Translations under genes and position numbers: made by a program
Source: Trinickia dabaoshanensis
Lineage (GTDB): Bacteria > Pseudomonadota > Gammaproteobacteria > Burkholderiales > Burkholderiaceae
Direction of reading: 5' to 3'
Length of the DNA stretch: 64,000 nucleotides
NCBI RefSeq assembly: GCF_002879885.1
Contig: NZ_PNYA01000024.1
Span: forward strand, 1-64,000
Part shown: positions 1 through 8,218 of the stretch, piece after piece
Numbering within the stretch: the stretch's first letter is position 1
Layout: every line of letters begins with the position of its first letter
The notes under the pieces: model-generated
Databases searched by the model: none
What the model was told of the DNA's origin: nothing
The model's input: only the letters and a program-made list of their open reading frames with translations

Positions 1-61
1 CCAGCCGAACCGCTTCCAGCTTGAATTCGAGCGTGTAGCGCGCCCGCGTTGTCTTGCTCAT
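1..61 (-). CDS. IS3-family transposase OrfA, N-terminal fragment cut by the window edge
   Basis: The minus strand reads MSKTTRARYTLEFKLEAVRL before leaving the window. The pattern of basic residues followed by YTxEFKxEAVRL is the standard N-terminus of the helix-turn-helix OrfA protein of IS3-family elements, which binds the IS ends and is joined to OrfB by programmed frameshifting. The ATG at 59-61 is preceded by a good ribosome site (GGAGA, 8 bases upstream). Only 20 residues are visible, so the subgroup cannot be assigned. Its presence marks the left side of the island as a site of repeated insertion. Confidence 0.7.
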   Translation of the reverse strand, partial: MSKTTRARYTLEFKLEAVRL

Positions 62-129
62 CTTCTTGACTCTCCTTGCTTGAGTTTAAACGCTCAGCAA
101 GGGATTCGTTTTTCGGGGGCAAGCTCACA
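1..129 (-). mobile_element. Edge of an IS3-family insertion sequence (rest lies left of the window)
   Basis: The first 61 bases encode the N-terminus of an IS3-type OrfA on the minus strand, and the bases just upstream of it should form the IS end. Read on the minus strand, a plausible terminus begins TGTGAGCTTGCCCCCG at position 129. This boundary is a guess from the usual distance between the IS tip and OrfA and the common TG start. The other IS end and any target duplication lie outside the window, so the boundary cannot be verified here. Confidence 0.4.
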
Positions 130-253
130 CATTTGAGTTATCCGACTGCGTGCAGCTCAATTGCAGTAATTACTGCAGGCGACTTGAGTCGGCGTCCATA
201 CAGAGTCGCGAATGGTCGTCTAAAGTTGACATTCTCCATCTGTTCGGCGTGGG

Positions 254-2035
254 TTACTCCCTCGTGCCCGCCACCGTAAGCTTATGCCCCTCGAGAAGCG
301 GGCAAACCGGCCACAGCGGATCAAGGATAATCGCATGTACGCGCGCGCGGGTCAGCCCGACACGCAATACTTTCCTGCTCTTGGAATACGGTGGGATATC
401 GCCTCTCCATATGAACGATGAGTCGACACCCGCGTTAGTCCGGCGGGCCTCTCGAACGATGATCACGCCGTCGAACTGCTTACCCTTAGCCTTGTGGAAG
501 TTCATCACCAGCAGGCCGGTGGGTGGCTCCACGCCATCGACGATTTGCTCCTGTGCTAGTGCCGCATCCAAGGCAGCACGCGCGTTCGTATAGGCCCCGT
601 CTCGAAGCCATACGGCAGCCAAGCTGGCCGAAATTCGGTTGCCCCGTTGGAAAGCCACCAGGAAATCGAGTTGATTCGCCACACTTTCCAATTCCGCGTG
701 CCCGCTGTTGCGAAGCGTCTGCTTAACCAAGATCCAGTCCTTCGATGGGTCCCCAGAGAAGCCTTTTGATCGAAGTTCTGCAAACAGGATTCGGATGGCC
801 TTTGCGATCTTCACCGTAAGCGCTTTGCCTGACCGAATCTTTGTCGCCTGCTCAAGAAGCTTGGCGACTGCCGTACGGCCCTTCCCGGTGGAGCGCTTCC
901 CGGCGGCGATCATTTCGAGACATGTCGCAAGATCGGCCTCGGTGTTTTCTGTGACCTTCGGCTCAAGCAAGAACGCAGCAAGTCGGGCGGACAGAAGGGC
1001 CTGTGCCTCATCGAAAAGAAGCTTATGCTTCACGGGTTTGCCGTCGTTCGATCCTAGAGCGTTGAGCGCATTAGACATCTTTAACGCGCTTCGATTGTTC
1101 GGCACCAGGATCGCTATGGTTTCGATCGACCTGTCCGTCGAAGCTTTAACTGCTCGAATCACTTCGCGGAGCGCCCATCGCAGCAGGTGATTCCAGTTGG
1201 GGGGAGGATTTTCAGGACGGTATCGAAGTGCCGAAACCCCCTTATAGGGCGCGCCTCGAACGACACCGTTCAGAATGTCGTTGCCGAAAGTCAGAATCTC
1301 CGAATCCGGGCTGCGATGATTCTGTAATCCAAAGTCAACTTCCATTGGTTGTAGAGTCGCGCGAATAGCGTCGACTCGCTCAGGACCAACGCCTGGGAGG
1401 TAGTCAAAGATCTGTTGATCGAGGTCGGCCAGGCAAATGATCTGCGTATGAGACGCCAACATCTCTACACATCGCCAAGCGTGTTGGCCGGTGTCTTGAG
1501 CCTCGTCAACAATGATGATTGGATAGCGTTGCCCGATCGACCTCAACAGGTAAGAACTCGTTGCCAGCAACTCGGCAGCGTTGGGGGCAAAAAGGTCAAA
1601 CGCGATCCGCCCTTCTTGTCTAAACAGTCGCTCGCGCTCGGATACCCATTGCGCCCAGCCTTCGTCCTCTTCGTCGATCCCTCCACTGATGGCCTTTTCG
1701 TCCTGCGGCAGCAGAATCGATAGCTTGCGAGGCGCGCCCAAGAGGTAAGCGTGCGTTTTGAGAACTTCCCAGAAGAACGAATGGAAAGTCTGGATCGAAA
1801 GTTGGCTACGCTCCCCCTTACTCGCCTCCAGCTTGGCTGCGTCCGCGATGCGCGAGACAGCAGCACGCGAAAAGCTGAGGAACAGCGCGGATTGCCCAGG
1901 CGCCATTCCCTCCTTGATGCGCTTGACCGCCTTGCGCAGTGCGATTGTCGTCTTGCCGCTACCAGGACCGCCAAGCACTAGCGCATGCCCCTCGCACGCT
2001 AATACGGCTTCCCGAAGCTGGCAGATTTCGTCCAT
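254..2035 (-). CDS. UvrD/PcrA-like DNA helicase, partner of the OLD nuclease (Gabija GajB-like)
   Basis: 593 residues of superfamily-1 helicase. Walker A is GGPGSGKT at residues 22-29; LSFSRAA follows as motif Ia; VDEAQDT is the Walker B / motif II; LADLDQQIF is motif III; the C-terminal VMNFHKAKGKQFDGV and VGLTRAR are motifs V and VI, so both ends are present. The protein is longer than the roughly 500-residue GajB known from Gabija. Its ATG lies two bases after the stop of the upstream OLD nuclease, so the two genes are co-transcribed and probably translationally coupled. In known systems of this pair, the helicase senses or processes DNA ends and works with the nuclease to stop phage. Calling it Gabija rests on the gene pair and motifs only; it could be another class 2 OLD-UvrD module. 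Confidence 0.85.
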   Translation of the reverse strand: MDEICQLREAVLACEGHALVLGGPGSGKTTIALRKAVKRIKEGMAPGQSALFLSFSRAAVSRIADAAKLEASKGERSQLSIQTFHSFFWEVLKTHAYLLGAPRKLSILLPQDEKAISGGIDEEDEGWAQWVSERERLFRQEGRIAFDLFAPNAAELLATSSYLLRSIGQRYPIIIVDEAQDTGQHAWRCVEMLASHTQIICLADLDQQIFDYLPGVGPERVDAIRATLQPMEVDFGLQNHRSPDSEILTFGNDILNGVVRGAPYKGVSALRYRPENPPPNWNHLLRWALREVIRAVKASTDRSIETIAILVPNNRSALKMSNALNALGSNDGKPVKHKLLFDEAQALLSARLAAFLLEPKVTENTEADLATCLEMIAAGKRSTGKGRTAVAKLLEQATKIRSGKALTVKIAKAIRILFAELRSKGFSGDPSKDWILVKQTLRNSGHAELESVANQLDFLVAFQRGNRISASLAAVWLRDGAYTNARAALDAALAQEQIVDGVEPPTGLLVMNFHKAKGKQFDGVIIVREARRTNAGVDSSFIWRGDIPPYSKSRKVLRVGLTRARVHAIILDPLWPVCPLLEGHKLTVAGTRE

Positions 2036-2037
2036 GC

Positions 2038-3840
2038 TCAGGCGAACAACTCCGGCTCCGCCGGATCCGGTTCGTCGGCAATCGATGGCGGAGGCGGGAA
2101 CAGCGCGAATACCGAATTCAAAAAGCTAACGACCGTGGGAGGCAACTCGCCGAATTCGCACTCCTCGAAGAGCCGCGCGGCCCAGCCTGCGCCCTTATTA
2201 CTCGCGAGCGCCTTTTTTACCGTCGCGCGCACATCGTCATCGCCCGGACGCTCAGCTGGGATGCCCACCTTACCCGACTCCCCGCTACCTTTAATCGCTG
2301 AAAGAAAACTCCACAACCGGTCAGCGGGCATCTCCATAGCAATCAAATCTTCGAAGCCTTTGTGAACATGCTCGCAGTTGATCTCAAAAGCCTCCGCATA
2401 GCTCGCCTTCTGGTCCTCTGGCCGCGCGGGCTTGTGGTCGTAGAATGCGATGGTTTTCAGCCCCAGCGCCTTAAAGAACTTGCCAAACTTGGGGCCATTG
2501 CCGTCGCCGTCCGAGTTGAAGAATGCCGCACCCGCAATGTCCAGCGGCTGCAATTCGGGATTTTGCTCTTCCATGCGCCTGGCCGCGACCGGCAGCGCAT
2601 GCAGCTCGGTCAATCCCTCAACTACGATTGCTGCCTTTCCGAGCATGCACTCCGAGAGGCCCCACCTTGCGTAACGCTTGAACTCGTTGTCCTTGAGACC
2701 GGTAGCCTCGGAAACCTTCTTCGAGCTGACATCGCCCCCGATGCGCGCGAGCAGCAAGGTCTGCGCAGGCTCAAATCGCTCAATCACAAACGGCGAGTGC
2801 GAGGTCACGAACGTCTGCGTCGTCTTAGTAAGCAAGTAGTCGGCAATACGTCGCTGAGTGTGAGGCGCCACCGCGATCTCGGGCTCCTCCATCGCGAAAA
2901 TCACCGTCTCTGGTTTAAGTTCTGCGATGAACGATAACAGTGCGAGTACCAACGTATTGACGGTGCCTGTGCCGGCATGTGCGAAAGGGACATGCCCCTG
3001 GTCAGCCGATATCGCCAAGAAAAAGGACATCGTCTTACGCAGGTGCTCGCGCGTAAGTTCCGAAACATGGAGTCGGGTCGCATTTCCTGGCGCCTCAAGC
3101 GCGATGTAGCGCGAAAGCCTCTTCTCCACCGACCGCAGCACCGGAGCAATCTCTTCAGCGTCGGCCTCGATGTCGAGTCCACGCAAGCTTTCAATGGTCT
3201 TCTCCCAAAGCCGCGTTCGCACACCTTTCGCCCTCAAAATGATATCGAGCAACGATCCGCGCTCAAGGCTGAGCGCGCGCGACCCTGTGCGCAAGGCCCG
3301 AAGATATAAAAAGCCAAAGAGCCTTTTGATTGACCTCGGAACCGGCGTTAGCTCTCCCGCTTCAGCGTCCGGGCTATGCGAAAAGAACGTACGCGCCTCG
3401 AACTCGTCTTCATCCGGGTCATATTTGCCCGTAGTTTCCAGCCGAAGGCATGGCACAGCGAAGGGAGGGTTAGCTATCGCGGCTTCGCCAGAACCCAACA
3501 GGCGCTTCTCCCCCACATGCCAGAACTCGATGTGCCCGCCGCACTTCCCATCAACCTCGACGCTCAGGTCAATCAGGACAACCTCGATCCGCAGAGGAAC
3601 AGGGACTCGTACGGCGCCCCCCTCTCCAGGAGGCGCCAAATAATTAGCATTGTAAAAATCGAACTCATCAATTGCGGGGAAACGGTTAAGGCGGTCTGGC
3701 CCGAGCACGAGGTCCAGTGCTTCGCAAATGGTGCTCTTGCCGACGTTGTTTGGCCCAACCATCAGCGTGTGCCCTTCGAACAGCAAATTCGCGGACCTGA
3801 TGCCGCGAAAGTTCGAGATGGTCAACCGCACAATTTTCAT
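2038..3840 (-). CDS. OLD-family ATP-dependent nuclease with TOPRIM domain (Gabija GajA-like)
   Basis: 600 residues from the chosen ATG at 3840, which has a G-rich ribosome site (GGCGGGGGG) and starts directly at the typical MKIVRLTISNFRG of SMC/RecF-like ATPases; an in-frame start 25 codons upstream would add an unlikely leader. Walker A GPNNVGKST is at residues 29-37, the ABC-type Walker B FAMEEPE near 315, and the switch histidine in THSPF soon after. The C-terminal TOPRIM nuclease shows VVEGLTE near 407 and FYDHKP near 464, the acidic residues expected to bind metal. This ATPase-TOPRIM order defines OLD nucleases. Together with the following helicase gene it forms the two-gene layout of Gabija / class 2 OLD phage defence. 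It is read away from the XRE regulator, whose intergenic region holds an inverted repeat. Confidence 0.87.
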   Translation of the reverse strand: MKIVRLTISNFRGIRSANLLFEGHTLMVGPNNVGKSTICEALDLVLGPDRLNRFPAIDEFDFYNANYLAPPGEGGAVRVPVPLRIEVVLIDLSVEVDGKCGGHIEFWHVGEKRLLGSGEAAIANPPFAVPCLRLETTGKYDPDEDEFEARTFFSHSPDAEAGELTPVPRSIKRLFGFLYLRALRTGSRALSLERGSLLDIILRAKGVRTRLWEKTIESLRGLDIEADAEEIAPVLRSVEKRLSRYIALEAPGNATRLHVSELTREHLRKTMSFFLAISADQGHVPFAHAGTGTVNTLVLALLSFIAELKPETVIFAMEEPEIAVAPHTQRRIADYLLTKTTQTFVTSHSPFVIERFEPAQTLLLARIGGDVSSKKVSEATGLKDNEFKRYARWGLSECMLGKAAIVVEGLTELHALPVAARRMEEQNPELQPLDIAGAAFFNSDGDGNGPKFGKFFKALGLKTIAFYDHKPARPEDQKASYAEAFEINCEHVHKGFEDLIAMEMPADRLWSFLSAIKGSGESGKVGIPAERPGDDDVRATVKKALASNKGAGWAARLFEECEFGELPPTVVSFLNSVFALFPPPPSIADEPDPAEPELFA

Positions 3841-4191
3841 TCTTCGCCCCCCGCCCAAGATCATCCATTTATCGTTTCGCCACTGGCTTCCCGACGCGCT
3901 ATGCGCTGCCAACATGGTATCTCTGCCATATTAAGCGAGCGACGTGCGAACGAATCGTCGTGCGATGAGGCAGATAGCCAAAACTACCGCCACCGAGGCT
4001 CGATGGCTCTAAAAACAAGCAGCAATCGCCAACGACCACAGTGCCGATTGTGAAAGCTTAATTTTAATCACCAAAAGTCACTGATTAAAATTCACTCAAA
4101 CGCCTCATATCACTGACCAATGGACCAATCTTTTCTTGAAGGAAAGAAAAATTTTTCCTAGTGTTTAGCGAAGCCAGTACACGAGCAGGCG
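3841..4191. other. Divergent promoter region between the defence module and the XRE gene
   Basis: This 351-base gap is clearly AT-richer than the genes beside it. It must carry promoters for the minus-strand OLD/UvrD pair and the plus-strand XRE gene. Besides the 11-bp inverted repeat listed separately, it holds a direct repeat GACCAAT at 4115-4121 and 4123-4129 (period 8), and a palindrome GGAAA...TTTCC at 4141-4158 just before the XRE gene. I could not place -10/-35 boxes with confidence. Confidence 0.5.
4060..4092. promoter_or_regulatory. 11-bp inverted repeat, probable XRE operator
   Basis: AATTTTAATCA at 4060-4070 is repeated as its exact reverse complement at 4082-4092, with 11 bases between. 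The arm centres are 22 bases apart, two helical turns, which suits a dimeric helix-turn-helix repressor on one DNA face. It lies about 100 bases before the XRE start and about 220 before the OLD start, so it could control both directions. The repeat is seen directly; the function is inferred. Confidence 0.6.
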
Positions 4192-4614
4192 ATGAGCCCC
4201 TTTTCTATTGCACTGCGTCAATTGCGAGCCGAACTAGAAATGGCGCAAGGCGAGTTCGCCTCGCGCATCGGGCTCCGTCAACCATATGTCTCAGCACTTG
4301 AATGCGGCAAAAAGATGCCCAAGGACGGCGGCATCGTACGCCGTATCGTCGGAGTGCTATCCCTTTCACCGGAACAGGAAGCGGCACTGTGGCGGGCCTT
4401 CCAAGTCTCTCGCCAATTCGACCTCCCTCCTCCAGGGGCGCCCGCAGCCGCCTACAGTTTCTTCGCGCAGATTTCCGAGGCACTTCCCACGCTCTCATCG
4501 GCTGATTTCAAATCACTGTCGGCACACCTTGTCTCGGTCAGCAGCGAACGCGGCTTGACGTTAGATGCCGGAATGTCGATCGAAAGCCACGCGCAGAAGG
4601 AGACGCCCATGTAG
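4192..4614 (+). CDS. XRE-family helix-turn-helix regulator
   Basis: 140 residues. The first 65 form a Cro/CI-type helix-turn-helix: ALRQLRAELEMAQGEFASR is helices 1-2, and RQPYVSALECGKK is the turn and recognition helix. The rest (a serine- and leucine-rich tail to residue 140) has no motif I recognise and may dimerise or sense a ligand. The gene is divergent from the OLD/UvrD defence pair and faces the same way as the tns operon that follows, so it could repress either or both. XRE regulators are common beside phage-defence modules and beside Tn7-like transposition genes, so context does not decide which. A minus-strand terminator sits just after its stop codon. Confidence 0.85.
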   Translation: MSPFSIALRQLRAELEMAQGEFASRIGLRQPYVSALECGKKMPKDGGIVRRIVGVLSLSPEQEAALWRAFQVSRQFDLPPPGAPAAAYSFFAQISEALPTLSSADFKSLSAHLVSVSSERGLTLDAGMSIESHAQKETPM

Positions 4615-4621
4615 AAATAAA

Positions 4622-4655
4622 AACGCCACCTAACCCTTGAGGACTAGGCGGCGTT
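4622..4655 (-). terminator. Rho-independent terminator acting on minus-strand transcription
   Basis: AACGCCACCTA (4622-4632) pairs with TAGGCGGCGTT (4645-4655) with one mismatch and a 12-base loop. Read on the minus strand the stem is followed by TTTTTATTT, a proper U tail; on the plus strand it is followed by CGCGCGCATC, with no U tail. So it should stop transcripts running leftward from the tns side into the XRE gene rather than stop XRE transcripts. It may insulate the regulator or mark the transposon border. Confidence 0.6.
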
Positions 4656-4657
4656 CG

Positions 4658-4706
4658 CGCGCATCTTTCGATACACGACTGTGACGAGTTCAGTATCGGA
4701 TGCGCG
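4658..4706. repeat. Nested inverted repeat before tnsA
   Basis: CGCGCAT (4658-4664) pairs with ATGCGCG (4700-4706), and inside it CGATAC (4669-4674) pairs with GTATCG (4693-4698). The spacing is not perfectly symmetric (4 versus 1 bases between arms). It lies 70 to 120 bases before the tnsA start, where an operator or the TnsB-binding end of a Tn7-like element is expected. I cannot tell which. Confidence 0.45.
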
Positions 4707-4777
4707 TTCGGACGTGTCAAGTCCTCTTCGAGCACTTCCTTGAGGGAAGCTGGATTGCTATTGCTTGGAGAGAATCT

Positions 4778-5413
4778 ATGTCTGGCGTCAGAAAGGTCGT
4801 CACTCGCTCCCCCAATCGGCGAGTCGGCACTGTTGCGTGCCCGTGGTTCCGCACAACACCCATCGAATACGAGAGCCTACTAGAGCGTGACTTTATCCGG
4901 CTCTCAATTCTCGATCCCCATGTTTCATCAATATCTGAGCAGCCGTTCACCTTGGCCCTCGGAGGTCTAGGGCGCTACACGCCGGATTTTCTTCTGATGC
5001 ACACAGGCGGCCCGATCGTAGTCGAGGTGAAGCCACGTGCCCGTGCGTCTGACCCGACGGTCAGCCCCCGCCTGGAGTCCGCTGCTCGAGTGCTAGCCGA
5101 CAAAGACTACCGATTTCTCATCGCCACAGAAGACTTCATTCGCGGCAACAAGCGTCACGAACGCGCCGGCGTACTTCTTCGACACGCAAGGAGTCACCTG
5201 CAATCAAGCGTGACGTCTCGAACACTCAACATCGCCTCCAAATATTCGAAAGGGATCGCCATAAGACAACTTGCGACTCAAGCCGGCGTACCAGAGTCCG
5301 CGGTTCTCCACCTCGTCGGTCGCCGACTACTTCGCATTGGTCAATCGCTGTGCTTCACCGGGTCCCAACTTGTATATCCGATCGGAGGTTCCCATGACCG
5401 TGTACGCGCTTGA
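4778..5413 (+). CDS. tnsA: TnsA-like transposon endonuclease (TniC-type)
   Basis: 211 residues from the ATG at 4778, chosen because GGAGAG sits 6 bases upstream; an earlier in-frame start at 4700 lacks one. The N-terminal restriction-enzyme-like fold shows the expected catalytic set: E32/E36 in EYESLLERDF, D70 in YTPDFLL, and E83/K85 in VVEVKP. The C-terminal half has a helix-turn-helix-like stretch (IAIRQLATQAGVPESAVLHL). TnsA cuts the 5' ends of the element so that, with TnsB, it leaves by cut-and-paste. Length is less than Tn7 TnsA (273). The last 20 bases overlap tnsB. It is first in a five-gene operon. Confidence 0.85.
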   Translation: MSGVRKVVTRSPNRRVGTVACPWFRTTPIEYESLLERDFIRLSILDPHVSSISEQPFTLALGGLGRYTPDFLLMHTGGPIVVEVKPRARASDPTVSPRLESAARVLADKDYRFLIATEDFIRGNKRHERAGVLLRHARSHLQSSVTSRTLNIASKYSKGIAIRQLATQAGVPESAVLHLVGRRLLRIGQSLCFTGSQLVYPIGGSHDRVRA

Positions 5414-7361
5414 ACGCGGGTTGGTAATACAGGTTGGGGACGCCCAATGGCAGGTCCAACGTGTTCTGGACGCCACCCATGTCCAGTTGGAGCATGCCCG
5501 GACCGGCAGGATTCGACGCGAGCGAATTTCAAAACTAGCCGCAGACATCACCGCCGGAAGGGTGAAGGTGTTGCGGGATGCCGAGCCGGCCAGCGATCGC
5601 GAGCGCCACGACGCATCGAAGGTGATATGCATAGCATCCGTCCCAGAACGATATCAACACGACTATGCGCGTGCATACGAATACGTGCGACACCTGCTAC
5701 GAAAAGGGATCTCGAAGGGGCAAAGGTCACGCATCACAGAGGCGATCTCAACATTTTCCGCCGCGATCGGAGATAGTCATCCGCCAAGCTCATCAACCGT
5801 CATGCGCTGGATGCGATGTTTCGAAAGCAGCGGCGGCAATCCGAGTTGCCTCATCTCAGGGAACGTACGCCGCAAGCGCCAACCGCGCATTCCATCCGAA
5901 GTTCGTCGAGTAATAGATCACCTTCTCGCGCGCCACTATTTCCGAAAGCATGGGTCAACGCTACGTGCAGTCCACGATCGCGTCGTCGAGACGCTTGCGA
6001 AGGATGTCGAAGCTGGCCGAATCACATCCGAACGCGCCCAGGTCAGCGCATCGACAATTCGCCGCATTGCTTACGAGGTGGCACCTTACGATCGCGATCG
6101 TCTGCGAATCGGCACTGCCGAGGCGAACCATAAATGGCGGTTTTCAAAACCCGGCAGGTACGCTACCCGCCCACTTGAGCGCGTCGAGATGGATCACACA
6201 TTGCTCGATATCTGGGTAGTCGATGACCGATGGGGTATTCCACTGGGCCGACCGACGATCACGTTTCTCGTTTGCAGCTATAGCGGCTACATCCTCGGCT
6301 TCTACGTCTCGTTCGAAGGAGAAACGCTCGCGAGGACTGTGCAGAGCATCAAGCTCGCCATCCAACCGAAAGACGCCATCACAGAGGCGGCCAAGCTATC
6401 TAATCAATGGCACGCGATGGGCCTTTGGGAGACACTGATAGTCGATAACGCTCTATCGGTTCACTCGAAGCGTCTCCAATTTATCGTGAACGAATTGTGT
6501 TGCGATCTGGAGTATTGCCCCGTTCGGATGCCCTGGTTCAAAGCAACCGTCGAGCGAAGTCTCGGCGAACTGACGCGCCAGCTTCCTGCTCAAGGGCGCC
6601 CCCAGAAGCCGGGACGCCAACCCGATCCGATTGACCCGCGTGTCACCGCGTGCATTACGTTTTCGGACCTTTGTCTTGGAGTGTTGCAATGGGTCGTCGA
6701 CGTGCATCCCTTCGAGATCAATGCCAGAAAAAACAGTCGGCCGATTGATCTTTTCCTAGACGGCCTGGACGAGTGTCCCGCGCCGTCATTTCTAGAATCC
6801 ACCTTGAGCCTTGATGTGCTTGCTGGCATTCAGAAGACGGTAACGGTCCGCCACGACGGTGTCACCCACGAGTGGCTCAGTTACGTATCCGACGAACTGG
6901 GGCAAATGCGACGCGAAGTCGGTACGAACTTCCGCGCCAACATGGCATACAACCCGTATGAACTTGGGAGCGCGTTCGTGCAACATCCACGCACCGCGGC
7001 TTGGGTACAGGTCTTCGCAAAGGACCAAGAATACGCAGTTGGTCTTTCCCAAACACAACATCGATTGATCCGCGCGGCGACCAGAGAGCGACTGACGCAC
7101 GCGAACGCCGAAGAGGTACTACGCAAATCAAGGCTTGCCCTGCAAGAACGTTGGGCATCGGCAATCGCAACTGGAAAACGACTCAAGCGCTCCCCCCGCG
7201 ATTTTGCGCTCTTTCAGCAAGTCAGCGCGGTCTCTATCGGACCATCATCGGCATCCTCGGGACAAATCCGGCCGTTTGAGAAATTCGCCTCGGACGACGA
7301 CCCGCCCGTTATGAAGAAGCCGATTCCATCGTTCGAGACCTTCATAGGGGATGCACCATGA
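5394..7361 (+). CDS. tnsB: TnsB-like DDE transposase (TniA-type)
   Basis: 655 residues from ATG 5394, with GGAGG 6 bases upstream; a longer frame from 5271 would overlap tnsA further and has no ribosome site. Helix-turn-helix regions in the first 250 residues should bind the transposon ends. The integrase core holds D267 (EMDHTLLDIWVV), D351 (LIVDNAL) and E387 (KATVERSLGEL), a complete DDE triad. A Mu-type C-terminal region follows. It joins the 3' ends to target DNA. Its start overlaps tnsA by 20 bases and its stop overlaps tnsC as ATGA, so the subunits are probably made in coupled amounts. Confidence 0.9.
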   Translation: MTVYALERGLVIQVGDAQWQVQRVLDATHVQLEHARTGRIRRERISKLAADITAGRVKVLRDAEPASDRERHDASKVICIASVPERYQHDYARAYEYVRHLLRKGISKGQRSRITEAISTFSAAIGDSHPPSSSTVMRWMRCFESSGGNPSCLISGNVRRKRQPRIPSEVRRVIDHLLARHYFRKHGSTLRAVHDRVVETLAKDVEAGRITSERAQVSASTIRRIAYEVAPYDRDRLRIGTAEANHKWRFSKPGRYATRPLERVEMDHTLLDIWVVDDRWGIPLGRPTITFLVCSYSGYILGFYVSFEGETLARTVQSIKLAIQPKDAITEAAKLSNQWHAMGLWETLIVDNALSVHSKRLQFIVNELCCDLEYCPVRMPWFKATVERSLGELTRQLPAQGRPQKPGRQPDPIDPRVTACITFSDLCLGVLQWVVDVHPFEINARKNSRPIDLFLDGLDECPAPSFLESTLSLDVLAGIQKTVTVRHDGVTHEWLSYVSDELGQMRREVGTNFRANMAYNPYELGSAFVQHPRTAAWVQVFAKDQEYAVGLSQTQHRLIRAATRERLTHANAEEVLRKSRLALQERWASAIATGKRLKRSPRDFALFQQVSAVSIGPSSASSGQIRPFEKFASDDDPPVMKKPIPSFETFIGDAP

Positions 7362-8218
7362 GCTATAGCGAAAAGGCGTTACTGGTCGCCGCCCGCGTGG
7401 CAGGGACACGGGTTCATCACACGAAGTTCAAGACCGCCCTTGATGCGGTCGCACGCGTCATCCAAATGGGCAACGCCCTTTCGGTACCCGCGGGAATAAG
7501 TGTTATCGCGCCAGCCGGCGCGGGCAAAACATTCCTCATTGAATCCATACAGCACAATGTGTGTAAGTGGCCGTTTCTTCGACCTAACAGCGTACTCTCT
7601 GCCTCGCTTAAAGAGGCGCCCAGCGTCGGCCAGGTCCAAGACGAACTGCTGGCAAATCTTAACTACGCGATACCGCCCCGGTCGGGACGAAAAAACAACG
7701 CCTCTTCGTTTGACTTGCTCGAAGAAGCGATAAAACAGCATGGCATCCGTTTGATCGCTATCGATGAATATCAACATGTCTTTCTTGCTCGAAAGCTTGA
7801 TGCGCGCGCAGATATGATCGACTGGACCAAGCGGCTACTGACAAAAACCAAGTGTCCTGTCCTTCTCGCAGGAACGGAGACCCTTCGAAGCATCGAAAAG
7901 GTCGACCCTCAGCTTTCGTCACGCATTCCCGCGGTGGTAGCACTGCCTGCCTTTGAGAACGATGAGGAGTGGCAGGGCATGCTCAGCGCATTCGCGTCTG
8001 CCATTCCCGAAGTCGACCTGTCGCCATTGCGCGCTCAATATGCGACGCCAGTGTTCAAGTCCACTCGCGGCATGATGCGCTTATTGAAGTCGCTGATCAT
8101 CGAGGTCTCGATGATCGCAATCGACAGTGGCGAACGCGAAGTCGCAAGGAGCCATTTGAGGCTCGCGTTCCATCGGCTCTTTGGTGCCGACTCGAGTCTA
8201 ACAAACCCATTCGACTAA
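7358..8218 (+). CDS. tnsC: TnsC-like AAA+ transposition regulator (TniB-type)
   Basis: 286 residues. Walker A is APAGAGKT at 51-58; Walker B is LIAIDEYQHV with D136 and E137; a sensor-like AGTET follows near residue 172. The size is closer to TniB of Tn5053/Tn6022-type elements (about 300) than to Tn7 TnsC (555). TnsC/TniB polymerises on DNA at the site marked by a TniQ/TnsD protein and activates TnsAB there. It overlaps tnsB by ATGA and the next gene by one base (TAATG), so the operon is very compact. Confidence 0.9.
   Translation: MSYSEKALLVAARVAGTRVHHTKFKTALDAVARVIQMGNALSVPAGISVIAPAGAGKTFLIESIQHNVCKWPFLRPNSVLSASLKEAPSVGQVQDELLANLNYAIPPRSGRKNNASSFDLLEEAIKQHGIRLIAIDEYQHVFLARKLDARADMIDWTKRLLTKTKCPVLLAGTETLRSIEKVDPQLSSRIPAVVALPAFENDEEWQGMLSAFASAIPEVDLSPLRAQYATPVFKSTRGMMRLLKSLIIEVSMIAIDSGEREVARSHLRLAFHRLFGADSSLTNPFD

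Noticed and set aside
4205-4498. Minus-strand open frame over the XRE gene
   Set aside because: Antisense shadow; XRE has a clear helix-turn-helix in the plus frame.
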